Positions 41,421 through 54,825 are shown, counted from the stretch's first letter. The stretch is DNA of 64,000 nucleotides from Hydnum rufescens UP504 (GCA_014904985.1 MU128939.1:272913-336912); one strand, 5' to 3'. The notes: generated by a model not told the origin, from the sequence alone. Made by a program: numbers and translations.

Positions 41421-43638
41421 TTACGCTGGCGAAATGCGATTTAGGATTTCTGTAGGGATGACGGCAACTTTGCACGGATGTCGCTTAGCGCCCTGTAAAG
41501 CCTTGATTCGGCATGCCCTCGAACACCACGCTTCGTGACACCTCGCACATCGAGGGTAGTCCTTCCCATACTCGCCGCACACCGCGCACTGAATGGAAGA
41601 CTTGAGAAGCTTCGACGACCGTTCCACTTCGGCAAGCGAAGGGTGGAGACGAGGGAACGCCCCACCACCAGCCACATTCGGAGATCGTGCGACAGGGAAC
41701 GTCCCGGCGCGTACGCGTTCACGGGACTTGAGTGGTGTTAAAGGAGGGGAAGAAGGACTTGATATAGTGATTCGGGGGAGGCTTGGGCTTGTGGAGCTCC
41801 TCTTGGGGGCTTGAGCACGCGAAGATGTCAATATAGATGTCAACATGACCTGGCGATCGGGGTCCGAGAGCATAGCCTTGTTTCCTGAGGCCGAATTTTT
41901 CTGGGGCCCTGGTGGAATTACTTCGGCAAGGTGGTTATTTTCGATGGGTCCAGGACCCGAGACCGAGGCTAAGGTCTTTGCAGATACAGTGGAGAGCCCG
42001 CGAGGCTGATCCGGCAGCTTCAAAGGATCGCAATCGGAGGATGGTGCCTTGGTGGTAGGGACTCTACGCAAGATGTGTGAAGGAGCAACCCCAGACGCTT
42101 GAAGCTCTTTGCCTTTCGAAAGAGACACAGAGAATACGGACCAGACGGTGTGCGAGTCTTGTAATGGGTTGTATTTTACAGTGGGGGCAGCCCACAATCC
42201 TTGTGCATTAGTGAATGTCAACGCCTGTTGTGCTGGGGGCGATTTTTGTAGTGTTTCAAAACGCCGACGAATGGCCACACCCTCGAGAGATCGCTGGAAA
42301 TCGGGATGGTGGGAAGCAGCTGGAGAAGGTGGAAGACTAAAGCCGCGCGTTAAAGCGATCAGAGAGGTGGCTCGGGCCCGCAAAGAGGTTTGTGTTCCAA
42401 CTAGTGTATGAGATGTAGAGGCAGACCCGGGGAGGAAGAGAGATTTTGATGGGGGTCGAGGGTTGATATGCCGCATTTCAGCTTTAACTCGATGATGGGC
42501 CGGCAACACGGGGGCCTTCAGCAGTGAAGGCGCTGGCGAATACGTTGGAGAGGTGCAGGCAGAATCTGACGAAGGGAATTCGAATTGAACAGGGCTGTCA
42601 TAAATTTTCGTGGAGGTTTCTCCGATAGATGACGCGGTAGTGACGATTCGGAGGCCAGTCCGACCACTCTCATCGGGGCCAGATGCTGACGATACTGGGG
42701 TTGGTTTAAGTGGGACTCGCGATTTGGCAGGGTCGGCACTCGTCTTTATTTACAAGGGACCATCGAACGAATGTTAGAAAAATCTTCGGTGCCTCAGACT
42801 AAAAACTCACGATATTGTCAAGAGTCGTGAAGAAAGTGTGTCCATCCTCTTTATCCAACATTGCAACAACAGAACGAATTCGATCGTCGCTGCGCAATAT
42901 ACTACACACAGTCCGTCCAAGAGTCCAAGAATTCGCATCGATCGACGATTTAATTCCCCAGGAGGCCAGTAATGCGTGAATCTTAGCCTTATCGAATTGA
43001 AGGTCGGGGTACTGAGGGAGTGACAGTAAGGGGACCGGGGCGTCATCTGAGGACACTATCGAATGCTTGTACAATCGGCCGATATTTTGCACTAGGCACA
43101 GCTGGAAAATTATTGCGTCAAGAAGCGACTTATTAATAATACAATGAGGCCACAGATAGCGTACAAGGATGGTTTCATAACTCCCGGACAGATTTCGGCC
43201 ATCACTGGGGGGAGAAGGATCTCCATCACTCCCATCCAGGTCCCCACCATGAAACTTTCTGACGGTGGAGCTCGGTGGTTCGGCGCCGGCCAGGGAAACA
43301 GCGGGGGAGGAAGACTGCGGCCCACATAAGCCAACGTCCGCGGCAAGAATGATGTACAGGATGCCAGCGATGAATAGTATGGCAGCTGAATTAGCATGCC
43401 AGTGATTGTTATCGTCCTGACGGAAATTCAGGTGCGACAGCCCGGAGCTCAAGTAGGCAGACGCATATGCGTAAAGGCTGCCATTGGAAGGATCTCCAGA
43501 TAAGTCGTCTGCACTGGAGAGAGAGGAAACGGAGGGAGACGGGGGGGTAGACCGACCGTTCTGGTCGGTTGAAGACCCACTGCTGTTTGAGTGTCCAACC
43601 CGAAATTGTGACGACCGTCGGAGTAGAGCATTGTTCAT
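41421..43638 (-). CDS. Membrane protein with C-terminal MYND-like zinc finger
   Basis: Two exons (43638-42811 and 42743-41421) join in phase 0 to 716 residues. The N-terminus is Ser-rich; residues about 85-105 form one hydrophobic helix (AAILFIAGILYIILAADVGL). A folded-looking region follows with LDAIIFQLCLVQNIGRLY and KIHALLASWGIKSS. Exon 2 is a long Ser/Pro-rich, probably disordered stretch. The end has a cysteine cluster C-x2-C-x9-C-x2-C-x4-C-x3-C-x10-H-x1-C, close to MYND/HIT-type zinc fingers, which bind proline-rich peptides. I do not know a named family with this layout. The combination of a single N-terminal membrane helix with a MYND-like end is odd; the helix may instead be a buried core helix. 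Tail to tail with TBCD. Confidence 0.7.
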
Positions 43639-44033
43639 GATAAATGTATCGATAAATGGCGCCAGGCAACAAACAAGGCCAGAAAGAAAGGGAACAAAGG
43701 CTAGGAAAGGAGGAGAGAGAGCAAATAGCTGATGAAGAACCCCAGGGCCATCTAATAGTGACAGGCCAATCCGCTACTTCCCGGGTTGTATTCAATCCCA
43801 AAATTCGCTTCCGGTACCATTTTTGGTCGTGTGCCACTTGTGACCATGGTCTGGGCTCAATCCACCCACGAGCAGGGTACCAATTCATGGGCCCCGTAGA
43901 AATATCCAAATCCTAACATAGGTTGTGGAAACATCGGCTCCATATACCAGCTGACTGGGAGAATGAGCATATGCTACCAATTCAAAGGGATAGTAGATAG
44001 TGCGATAGCGCATCAATAATACAAACTCATAAA

Positions 44034-45506
44034 TTATCCATCTCGGAACGCAACAACGTAGTGCGCAGGTACAATGCGAATTTGACCCCCATCATCTTCA
44101 AATTTGATCCTGTACGACCGTTCAGCCTTCGCGGACGAGACAGTCTATTGACGTAGACACGTAAGCCATCCAGGTAGGGTTTGTTCAGAAGTAATTGCCA
44201 TGAATGGATAGTCGAGTGACTCACACGTGCCCCTCCCCCGGCAGGATAACGCTTTGGGCCCTCGACAATAGTGGATCGATAGAACACTGTCGTATCTGGG
44301 AACATCCCCAAGACCTTTACACCTGGCGCATACTCGGGGAAGGCGTTGGAGGACGAAGAAGCAGGTGCCTCGGGGTCCGGCAACGCTATGAGCGATGTCA
44401 TGGTCGTCGTATATGTCCTAAACCACACGTCAATGGGAGAATTACGGATTCCGGAGATACATACACTCCTTCCTCATCTGCATCTTCAACTTCATACCTG
44501 ATCGACCAAGAGATCATAATCATATTGGACATGCCCCATGACCAAGTACGCACTTGTTAGGCGGAATAAAGCGCTTGACGATTGCCAATATCCACTGACT
44601 CTCACTTATCTCACCATTCTCGGGGTCCAACCGCTGTGGCTGGTGGAATGCAACCTTACGCCCTGGTTCCAACCTCTCGACGTGCTGCTGATGCTGGCGC
44701 TTAGCGTTAGCATTCTTTCCCACGACAACCATTCCCGCACCGCCCGCGTGGGAGTGAGCGTGGGCAGGAGGCCCGGTGCCGGCTCCTGGACCGAGAGATG
44801 AACGTGGGATTGGTGGAGTAGGCGAGGGTCCCAAGGCTGGGGAATTTAGTCGCAACCTTTTGTTCCGCTTGGTATCTTGAACGTGAAAATAGGATTCAAC
44901 AAGGCCGGTATGCTCCTTTCAAGTCAATCCATACCTTGAACGGGCGCATCCCGTAGCGCAATAAGGATTTCAAGATGTTCAAGGGTGGCATCTATGGCCC
45001 TAGAACCATGACCGCAAAGGTCAGTGGGAGTCACATTTTGGGTCTAGTGGAAATTCCGGGCATCACGCGACGCTTTGCAGGATCCACATCCGGATTGTGG
45101 TGTCCGTCGTACGACCTCAGGACGGAATGCCAGAATGGAAATAATACTCACGCAACTTCTTTTTCGGCACTATCTCGGAGTGCCTCGAGACCAGTCACGA
45201 ACTTGGATTTGATTGGTTTAATGGCTTTATAGCCTCCGCCTGCTTCTAGCTGTTCATCGGTGGGAAAGTCGGCAATAAGCCGGTTTATATGGAGGACCTG
45301 TTCCGATGCTCCTGAATGCGCGTGCAAGGCGACAAAGTGCTCTATCGCAGACACAGCTTGCGCCCAGTATTGAGACTCTTCTGTGAGATAAGAATTAAGT
45401 TGGAGATAACAGGACTTGGCACAAATATTTGCCAAGGAGTTGAGAGAGGTATACCACTAGACGCAGAGTTCCTGCTCCCCATCCCCCCTGCTCGTCTCCG
45501 TTCCAT
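44034..45506 (-). CDS. SGF29: SAGA-associated factor 29 (tandem Tudor reader)
   Basis: Sgf29 is the part of the SAGA histone acetyltransferase complex that reads H3K4me2/3 through a tandem Tudor domain. The ATG at 45506 gives MERRRAGGMGSRNSAS, spliced to ESQYWAQAVSAIEHFVALHA (a helical N-terminal half, to about 45.15 kb). A linker with NSPALGPSPTPPIPRSS follows. The SGF29_C domain begins with GRKVAFHQP, then SESQWILAIVKRFI, KYEVEDADEEGVYV, GVKVLGMFPDTTVFYRSTIV (aromatic pocket of the second Tudor) and, in the last exon, SYRIKFEDDGGQI to HYVVAFRDG, stop 44034. The last intron interrupts the second Tudor just after the GPKRYPAGGGAR loop. At least six exons. The aromatic residues needed for methyl-lysine binding look intact. 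Confidence 0.88.
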
Positions 45507-47420
45507 GACGGTAAATGGCTAAGAGGTTGGCGGGAAGTATTCATTCAACTCGGCATCTACCGTCAATTCAATCCACAGACTGGCTGCCAGTGGCTGGAGG
45601 AGGCTGGAGGGCTCTGATCCCTTAGTTGTCTTGACGTTAGGCTCAACGGTAACCCATAGTAACGACAAAGATCCTTCAGCCCGATGGCGAAACCCCTGCA
45701 AGCTAGAACTAGGGCCCACTGATCAGGATTTGGGGCCGATCACACTTGTTGGCATCAACTTTCGATGAGGTTCCAGGACACGATGTGATATCGGAGGCCC
45801 CTCGATATAGTGTTCCCTGTCAGCCCCAAACTGCACTTGTCCTGATTCTAGAAACAGCGTTCCCCTCGAAAATGACAAGGCAAGAAAGCCATATACGTAG
45901 TCAGTCTATTTGGATTTCGATGTCGGAATATTAATGGTTCTCGTAAAAGATGCCCGAACCCCTTGTCATTCTTGCGTTTCACGAGGCCCACACATTGACG
46001 GAATGACGACTCCGAACCAGATCAGAAGAATGGGCACCGTTTTCTGAACTGCGGCATGCCCTACGGGGGGGGCAACCGTGAGCTTACTGTAAGACAAATA
46101 ACGAGATATCAATTGGAGGTAATTCACAAAGCTGTTAAATAACTGGGAATCCCTCCTTGTCAGATCGCGTCGTCCCAAACAGAGCACCTAATAAAACGGG
46201 CCGGCAACGATCGAGACCTAGAACCCGCGCATTAGCCCATTACTATTAAATATACCTTGATCCTGCCCTTGAACAACCTTCGCATGGCGGCACTGCGGGA
46301 CAGGAGGAACCTCGTGAGCTGACGGAGGCCAAGGCGTATTTATCAACCGCATTAACAAAAGATTTTGCCGCACTATCACCAAGCTGAAAGAACAACTCGA
46401 GGTGGGCAAAACGCCTCGCATTCTCCGGTAGCCAGCACGACGCTGTTTCCTGCCCTCGATTTTTCAAATGATAGTGCGAGGCCCTTGCCAAACATGCCGC
46501 CAAGTACTGTAACATGCCCATTTATTTCGAGTATTTCGCGTGCTCCTCGATCGCGAACTCATCACTCAGATGCTTTGGGCACCTTCAGACTATGCTTTTC
46601 CGAAGATTCACACTATATGGACCCAAATTTGGTGCCAAAATTGGGATGGGGAATAAATTAAAAAATTAAAAAAAATAGGTGCCCGAGGGCAGGGGAGAAC
46701 TGGCGTATGATGGAAGCACAGGTCACCTTTTTCACGGAATCCTTCCCTCGTTGGTTGGGATCTTTGGGATCCTCCCGGGGGCATGGAGTTCACAATTGCA
46801 AATCCTTGTTTTTTCGTCCCGGAGGCCACGCTTTTCTCCCAGGCTAGATCGTTCTATTCAAGTTTGGCCCCCACCACGCGCTCGCTTAGATTAATCAACA
46901 ACCCCGCGCTCGGCCGTTCCGTTCCAGTGGGCCGCCGGCACTCTACATAAACTCAGAAACTCACTGGCTCTCTGCCCGCCCATCTGTAGAGCTTGCAGCA
47001 GATTTTATGTGCATTGTTGGAGACTTCTGGCAGATTTTCTTTTGGAACATGTCGGGCCCAGAAATCGCGCCTTACAGCGCAATATTCACGGAATCCAAGC
47101 CCACCACCCCCCAAGTTGACCCTGGATGTTGTAGCAGATCCTCCGTTCTTGCTCAATAGCTCTAATATAGTAGACTTCCTCCGACAACACGGATGCTGGG
47201 GCCGCGTATGGAAATTAATTCCACCCCAGGGTTCAGAATGGCGGTTCTAGTTCGAGCTTCAGTTGGTCACAAGTTAGCAATTATGTTTGAATGCACCACG
47301 ATATATTCTCAACCAAGTAGAGACCGCTGGGGATAATTGTGCCCAGTGCTACAATTCTAGCGGGAGGCGGTCCGCGGTCCCACGGCATGGTGGGTTTCCC
47401 CGCAAGCTCGGGCCTGCCCA
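45507..47420. other. Intergenic, nothing recognised
   Basis: Holds the SGF29 promoter and the 3' end of the AMP deaminase gene. At 46655-46677 there is a short A/T-rich run on the plus strand. Short frames exist on both strands (for example 46993-47250) but show no motif and no splice-consistent partner. Confidence 0.45.
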
Positions 47421-50400
47421 TCATCGCGCCTGGTCGGATGACCCAGGGGACAGAGCCTGCGCCAGCAGTGGCGCAGGCTGTCCTTTACCTCTGATCATTG
47501 CGAGCTCCTCTAGCAACGTTTCATGTCGGTATGCCATTCGAATATCAGGCACGTTGGTCTAGTTGGGTCCATCCGTCAGTGCGTGTGCCAAACACGATGG
47601 ATGCAGTACGCGCACACCTTGTGAATATCGTTCCCTTCAGCTCCTGGAAGGTACCAATGCTTCCCAAGCCAATGCCGCTTAATCTCCATCTCAAATCCGC
47701 TCTGGATGACCGAATTGCGAGCGAGTTCAGCCAGCGAACTCTGAGAGAATTTGTAAATCTGTCCAAAAAAGCACAGGGCTCATCAGGAATTTGTCACGTT
47801 CTACCAACACGGATGATCGACGAACGTGCGCTGCAACGCTATACTCTTCCAACAAAGGTTCCTATGAAATAATTTCCCACGGTCAGAAAGATAGATGCAC
47901 AATACAATGGTCCCATTGTTGGCTACATACTTTGGTGAAGTGGAATTGAAGCGGATCATCAGTGCTTAGACTGACGTTAAGGCCTGTCTTGAAGAATTCT
48001 GGGAGCGGATTCCGTTCGTACGTCAAGAATAAGGCATTATTGCTCAGAGGGCTCATTGCCATGCCAATCTGCTTCAGGTAGTAGAGATACTGCAGAGCAG
48101 GCACTTTCCGCAGGAGAATACCATGGGATATCGAGTGTGACGTGAGGAACGCCGAGGTAAGGTGGTCCGTGTCGCCAGCTTCACCACAGTGAGGCCGAAG
48201 GACGAAGGTATCTAACGAACGGGCGGCATCAGTTCCGGAATACGTACATCAGATAACATCCTCCTTACTAAACCCGCGGGCCTGCCGCCAGCTATTCAGA
48301 CTAGCCATGTTGGAATACATATAGTAGAGCCTAAGAAGCCCGTTCATTTATCCAGCGTCCCTTGATATAATGGACAATCCAAGAGAGCGTACCAATAGCT
48401 GTATGGTGGGTTCTGCAGAGTATCCCAGAGCTTGGGATACGGGAATTTGCGATGGATGCGGCGCTCCGCCTTGGACTCATCGTCTACGCTATCGAACCCG
48501 ACCACGCGTTGTAGGAAGACGTGAAGCTCGGGATGGGAGCGGGGATCTTTCGTGACCTCGAACAGAGGTTGGAATAAATCTACTCCCCCAAGTCAGAACC
48601 GAAGAACTGGGCCTAGAATGAGGGAATGTACACACTACGAACGATCTCCTCAAAATTTTTCACCGTCCCATTTTCCTTGTACAGACTATATAGTCGGGGG
48701 ACTTGTATCAACCACCGGACATTGTGGGAATAGAGCTTATTGTTGATGATCCACTGGGCGAGTTTGTCCCATTCGCTTACGGAGCGTCCATATATGCTGA
48801 TACGCCATTCGCAATTCTCACAACATAAAGGTAAGCAGGGAATGCGAGAGGCGTCGAGGAAAGGTTTGGCCCCGCAATTGTGCATACCTGATATTTGCTT
48901 TGCTCAAGATCCTTCATGACCTCTGCGCCATAAAATACATGAATTAACGAGTGAATGAGTGAATCGTGAACGCGTCGAACTTTGAAGTGGAAATCTTACC
49001 CTTTGTGAGTTCGGCCAGATATCTTCCCTGAATAAAATTGTCGGTCTTCAGGAAAATCTCACGCAGACGAGACTCCCCAATAGGATTATACTTCAAGTTG
49101 AACTTGTCGAAACGTTGAAACGAATCTTGATGGGCATGCATGTCGAGGGTATCGATAGATAGGTCATAGGCGGTCAGATTCAAAGACTGGAAAACCTGCT
49201 CCAGAGTCAATTCAGCACCGTCTCGGAAAATTACAACGTCCTATGGCTTTTGGGTTGAGCCAACATCGGAAATCAATCATGTTGCGTTGGAAATCGCTTA
49301 CATAAGGAGCCCTCTTCATCTTGGATTTAATGAAGCGCAGGAGATGCTTCTGATTCATGCTACTGGAATGGTGAACATGCGTGTCCACCTTACGGGTATT
49401 ATAAAAGTCACTGCATGCCCGCGTGATGATCAGCACGGACATGCCCGACCATGGGAAGCGAATATGTACCGATGGGGGACGCGCTGCACAATACCCATGC
49501 AGCCATCAGGGCAATATACATCAGGTTGCGACACTGTTGCATGGGCGTATAACTTGTCACGCACCTTCATATCGGCGAGTTCCTGATATTCATTCACAAG
49601 ACTATACATGGACCACTTGCCGGAGAGGTACTTTAACCTGCGGAACGCAAAGCTTTTGGTGGGGCCATCCGATATCACATTAAGGACATAGTCGAGATCT
49701 ACGAAATACTCTCGAATGGAAGGCACCGCAAAGAGGGGCGTTTGAGATGCTGGATCTTGAATGGAACATGAGAGGGAATGGCTACATAATCGCAAAAAAA
49801 AAAATTCGGCTAGACTGACCATCAGTGGATTCGTACAACTGGTAGACACCTTTATCGTCAATGGCAAATTGCCAAGGGTGTTCTCCAGGGATGTCACATT
49901 TGGAAAAGTCAAACTCTTCCGTGTTCGTCGTCTTTTTGTGGGGCTCGGGAGCTGGCTTTTCTGGCTCTTTCCAGTGCCAATGAGGAGGTGGAGGCGGAGG
50001 GTAAATCTTCCATGGCTCGACTGTGGCATCCTCTTTATCCGGTGAAGGGTGCCATGCCGATTCGGGGGCATCTGGACGAACGCATGGAACGTCCCGCACC
50101 TCCTCACTCAAACCCGCCCATTCCGCATCATGGTCGCGAGGATTATCGCCGAGCCGCTGTAGAGAGACCCGCATGTATTTATCTCGCAGATCGAGACATC
50201 TTTGTAAAGAAGCGTATAGTGTCGTGAGTTCCGCAGAGATCGGAATGACTATGAGGAACGACTTCTTAATTACGACAGGTGTAGTCTACTGCGCGTAAAG
50301 ATTCACCTGGAGCGGCTGCGGAGTGGGACTCTAGTGCAATTTTCTTATTCTCTTCGCTTGATAAGAGAACCACATCCGATGGTTCATTGAGTTGTGTAAT

Positions 50401-50814
50401 AGGAATAGGTGTATCGACCGCCTGGGACTTTGAGACCTGTGATGATGTCACAAGAGAGAAGGAAGACGGGGACAAAGCCACCGGGGGCATAAAACTAGCT
50501 CTTGAAGGGCTGTGGGGGGTAATTAGAGGCTCGTGAGGGCCATGGTTGTGCGCCCAATATTTTTCTTCGATCTGAAGTCACGAAGCATAGATCAACGGGC
50601 AGGTTCCGGAGGGAAAGGCAGGGGGCACTCGCACACTACGAATGGCCCTTTCTTCGCTGTAACCAAAAAAGCCATCTCGTGGTTGGGGGATTGCAATTCC
50701 CGAGTTTTTATCGCCCTGGAGCGAATCAAGGGCATCGCCGGAGCTCCCGGGAGATAGCATGAATATCTCTGATGAAGAATCACCCTCCTTTTCAGTGGGA
50801 CTGGCTGGTTGCAT
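47421..50814 (-). CDS. AMD1: AMP deaminase
   Basis: Converts AMP to IMP and ammonia in the cytosol, setting the adenylate/guanylate balance. Exon 1 starts at ATG 50814 ([20 protein letters not shown]); the N-terminal 150 residues are disordered. The conserved part begins with [20 protein letters not shown] (about 50.2 kb), then a proline run ([10 protein letters not shown]), [20 protein letters not shown], and [20 protein letters not shown], where HxH binds the zinc (about 49.37 kb). It continues with [52 protein letters not shown] sequence, [10 protein letters not shown], and the family signature [20 protein letters not shown] (about 47.95-47.87 kb). The end is [19 protein letters not shown], then [20 protein letters not shown] and a stop at 47421. 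All zinc ligands and the catalytic Glu/Asp are in place. Numerous introns. Confidence 0.92.
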
Positions 50815-51477
50815 CGTTCCTTACAGTTTTTTTTAAAAGCGTAATTTTGGTCGCTTGGCTTTGACCTCGGCTCGACCCGGTGCTGGAAGTTGCCCGTTTT
50901 GGTGAGACCCCCTGAAATATTGAATTGTCCTCTCCAGATGTATATATCGCGCTTGAGTGTGGCTTATCATTGACCCCTCGACCTAAATTATTCCAAGACA
51001 CCCACACCTTTCATTCCTTTGCGCATCCTCCCGCTCTCGAAACACCTTTGTAGCCTACGAGCCCAACGCACGAACACAGTACAAAGTCATAGGATTACTA
51101 GCACTTGATCCCTGGGTATCTGATAAGAGTTACAGCATAGGGAGCTCAGGGCCGCGAAATTTTGGAGCAATTGTATGGTGGCAATAACGACGGAAACGAG
51201 AAATTTCAGACTCTCGCTTATTACACGTGTGGGCCAAAACAACCCCCTGTGTTACGGTCCCCTATTGTCTACAATAGCCCATTCTATTGCATCCGATCCC
51301 ATGTGGCCAAGGCCTAGGATTTGGGCTATACATTTTGTCGGGAGAGGGGGGAACGGCCCCAACTGATCTGTCTTACTCTTCTACACCCCTCAGTCTGCAT
51401 TAAACCAAAGCCCATTACATAGAATAATATTAGAATGACCCTATATTAGTTGAATAAGAAGATGGAAGTGATCAAAA
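50815..51477. other. Intergenic, AMP deaminase promoter side
   Basis: Upstream of AMP deaminase (minus strand) and downstream of the transporter gene. A run of eight to nine T (plus strand, about 50828) lies just upstream of the AMD1 start. No coding exon found. Confidence 0.45.
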
Positions 51478-54374
51478 TCACCCCTGACTATCCCCCCTCG
51501 CGGCCAGTACAATATCATAAATAATTGTACCAGATACCATCGTGCTCGTGATCCCACAGAACAGGATCGCTGCAATGGTAGAGTTGAACCAGCGGAATTT
51601 TTCTAATGTCGGAAACGCTTCGAACGTCCGGTGGGGTGCTGTCGTTGACGAAGCCGATGGTGATGATGAGGACGGTGGCGGGTTGTCCGAAACAATAGCA
51701 ACGGGAATTGGCAATGACAGCGATATTGGACTTGCCACAAGGAGTGGAGGCGATTCTCTGGCTTGTGGGTCTAGAGAAGGTGCCGCAGGAGATTGTTCCT
51801 CTGCATCCACCTTAGTTGGCGAAGGCAATAACGAGATTGAAACAACCGAAGGAGTCCGCCTGTCCATCGAGCGTCGCAACTCTTCCCTCGACGAGAGCAA
51901 AGGGCTAGCAAGAGTCCCCCGATGGTGCGGCACCACATCACCACCCGCAGAGAGACTGTGCCCCCTCGGCGGCTCACGCGCAATGGTTGTAACAGCAGCG
52001 GCTGTATCGATTCTGATCTCAGGAACAGATCGATGGGTATATGGAGAAGGCGTAGGTTTCGTCCCGTCACTCTCCGGTACATAGTTGTGCGAACCACGTC
52101 GCCGATGCGTCACATCGCTCCCCAGGAAGTTGGACAGTTCGTCGTGCGGTACAACCAAATCAAGTGGCGACGATGCCGTCTGCTTCGAATCTTCATTTTT
52201 CTCTTTAGCCCTCTGACCCACCGTTGCTGCCTTAGGAATGGACAGCTTCCTCAGAACCCCACCCGACCCAGAGGCATCCGCCGTGCTCTCACCATAATGT
52301 CGATGAATCGATGGGGATCTAACGATCCGTATGACATTGTCCTCCCCAGGCACGACAGTCTCCACCACTGCGGGATAAGGTGAGACCAATTTCCCCACAA
52401 AATCGCTAGAGTGGATGTCCTCGGAGGCTCGGAAATGCACGTGCGAAGATGCCGAGTGCGGCTGATGGTGGATAGACACTGGCGGCGTGTGCATACTAGA
52501 TGTTTCGAGAGGGCGTATGCGGAATTCGTCATGGTCTGCGCGCGAGCGAATTTAATAATAATAATAATAATAATGAATCATTAGAGCACACGAAAGAAAA
52601 TAAAACGAAGATTCGACTTACCACGATGTAAATCTAAAGCAGCGGACGCTTTGTACCGCTTAGACACGAGGTAAAGCACAAAAGGAATAACGAGATTAGC
52701 AACAGACGAAAAGACCAGCGAAGTCCAATTCATTATGATTGTCAGCCAACCCTGAGTAGGGGAAATAGCTAGTCAGCGACGAAAGACCAGAAATTTTATT
52801 TGAGCCACGGATGAAGTAAGTGACCTACATTCGTCTGAAAGGGAATCACCACGATCCAAGGCAGAATCGAGGACCAAAATATTGCCCAGGGTTTCGAGCA
52901 GATGTTCCCACGCAGCAGATTATACCTAATAATGATCATAAAGACTGGAATGGAGGTGATCAGCACCGCTAGCGTGATGACAACGGCAGAATCATTGTCA
53001 GTGACTATTCAAATCAACCACTCAAGAACAGGATGCTTACCCACGGGGAACGCATATACCGAGATGACTGCGATAACGCTCGGCCGCTGGTCAGAGATGA
53101 CAGCGAGGATGGTAGAGTTCTGGGGGGTGTGAAAGGCGCTGGCGCCGGTCAAGCCGATTACCAGATATATTGAGCATGAGATGAGGAGGGAGAGCCAGAT
53201 AACGCGGCGGATGTTGGTGGAGGGGTGTACGTTGTTGACGAATGCGGGTATTGTAGTGACCTGAGGGGAAGAATGAATATAATCCACCAAGGAGAAACAT
53301 ACCAAAGAATGACACACAAAAGCGAAATTACTGATGACGAAACCAACCACCGTTCCCTGATTAGATGCCACAACCGGAATCGGGTAATTCTTGATCCCAA
53401 CCTGACAGAACGTAACTACCCAGACGATGACGATGAAGAGGAGTGTAATGAAAGACGCTATTTGGAACTTTATGTTGTCGGTAAGGTGGATGAGCCCGAG
53501 GGGAAGGACGAGAACGAATGTCATCTGCGTTGAGAATAGATGTTATTATAGGGGTGCAGTTCCTCTGGCGTGAGGGGAAGATTTTACAAGGTAACCGAAA
53601 CTTATGAAGATATAATCGTTAAACACCCCCTGAGCATCAGTCGGGACTTTGGAAACTGGGGAAAATACTAAGTGTCAATAGCGTGAGAGAAAAAATAGTA
53701 AACACACCACACTCCCAGCCTTTCTTGAAGCTTATCGCACACGATTTGTGAGCCACAGTTACAAGCAATGTGTCCATGGCCTCAAAATATGGAGTTGGTC
53801 AAGAACGCACAGATAGCTGGCGGGTCGATAATGCCCATACCTGGAATGATTCAATCAAACTCGTGATTGCCTGACTCTGTAGAGCGACGTACAGCAGTGC
53901 CTGAAAGACCCAATGCCATCGATGGCCAAAGAAAAGTTCGGCGAGTGTAGAGTATTCGATCGAGGCTTGGAAATTCTCGTTACCGGTGATGGCAGCCATC
54001 GACTCGACGAGGAAGAGAGCGGCCGAGCCCGCTAGAATGGTCACCAATCCGAAGGCCATCAGCGGCCTACGAAACCAGGGGAGAGGGGGTGAAATCAGCA
54101 AGGAACAAAAGGTCGCCACTTAAGAAACAGAGAGCTCTCACGTCAACCATCCTGCCTCTTGAAAGAGCTGGGGGATAACGGCTATGGACGGACCCGTCAA
54201 TCCAGAAACGAGGAGGGCCACACCTCCAAGAAAATTTATGGTAGCAGGCATCCAGCCCTGACTGAAGGAGGGATAATACGAGGACCAGTGTAATTGAATC
54301 CGGACAATCCTTATCTGGCGATAGCCGCCGACTGGTGTTATACTCACTCCTGTCTTGTGGGTCTTCAGGCCACG
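51478..54374 (-). CDS. Amino-acid transporter (AAAP/SLC36-38 like), 5' end unresolved
   Basis: A multi-spanning permease, probably of the vacuolar or plasma membrane, moving neutral amino acids. The first clear exon starts at 54374 (RGLKTHKTG) and splices to GWMPATINFLGGVALLVSG and GPSIAVIPQLFQEAGWL (transmembrane 1-2). Next come RPLMAFGLVTILAGSAALFL, HWVFQALLYVALQSQAI, then a large exon (53524-53030) with FVLVLPLGLIHLTDNIKFQI, IASFITLLFIVIVWVVTFC, the conserved NQGTVVGFVISNFAFVCHSL and ISCSIYLVIGLTGASAF. Two more membrane exons follow (52.9-52.6 kb). Then about 300 hydrophilic residues rich in Ser/Pro/Thr interrupt the protein before a last membrane helix (STIAAILFCGITSTMVSGTI) and the stop at 51478. 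Further upstream exons up to about 54,825 are likely (one with an acidic N-terminus), but I could not fix them. Confidence 0.75.
52553..52574. repeat. (TAA)7 microsatellite in a transporter intron
   Basis: Seven uninterrupted TAA units on the plus strand. On the coding (minus) strand it is a (TTA)n run ending about 17 nt before the 3' splice site of the intron that precedes the exon starting DHDEFRIRP. Confidence 0.9.
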
Positions 54375-54825
54375 CTATCCTTGACCGGCTCATCATAACC
54401 CGATTCCATGTTTCAAGGACCTGAGGAACAGCAGTTCAACGCCTCTGTAGATGTCCTTATGGGTATATTCCAAATGAGAGGGAAACCCATACAGTAATAT
54501 CCTCTGGCGATCTTTAGTACTGGGGGTTTGGCAGGTTGCAATGAATGAATGTCCTCAAACACCGCACAAGTCTGGGAGCAATCTGAACGAGGAAAGTCCG
54601 GGCGGTCCTGAAGGACGGCTCAGATTGGGCCACAGCGGAGCCGATGGATAGAGATCTCCCAACTTGAAGGATTTCGCGCTCCAAGGAAATCCATGATGAA
54701 TGCGAAATTATGTACATGGGAGACCTGCAGCTCTTCCTCGAACGATTGCAGTTGAAGTGTAATACTCACCCATCTTCCTCTAAGTCTGGTGGATCCACAG
54801 AAATGGAGGCGGGTATTATTTCCAT

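Noticed and set aside
51542..52084. A 180-codon plus-strand frame antisense to the transporter tail
   Set aside because: Mirror of the Ser/Pro-rich low-complexity coding strand; the minus strand joins in phase with membrane exons.
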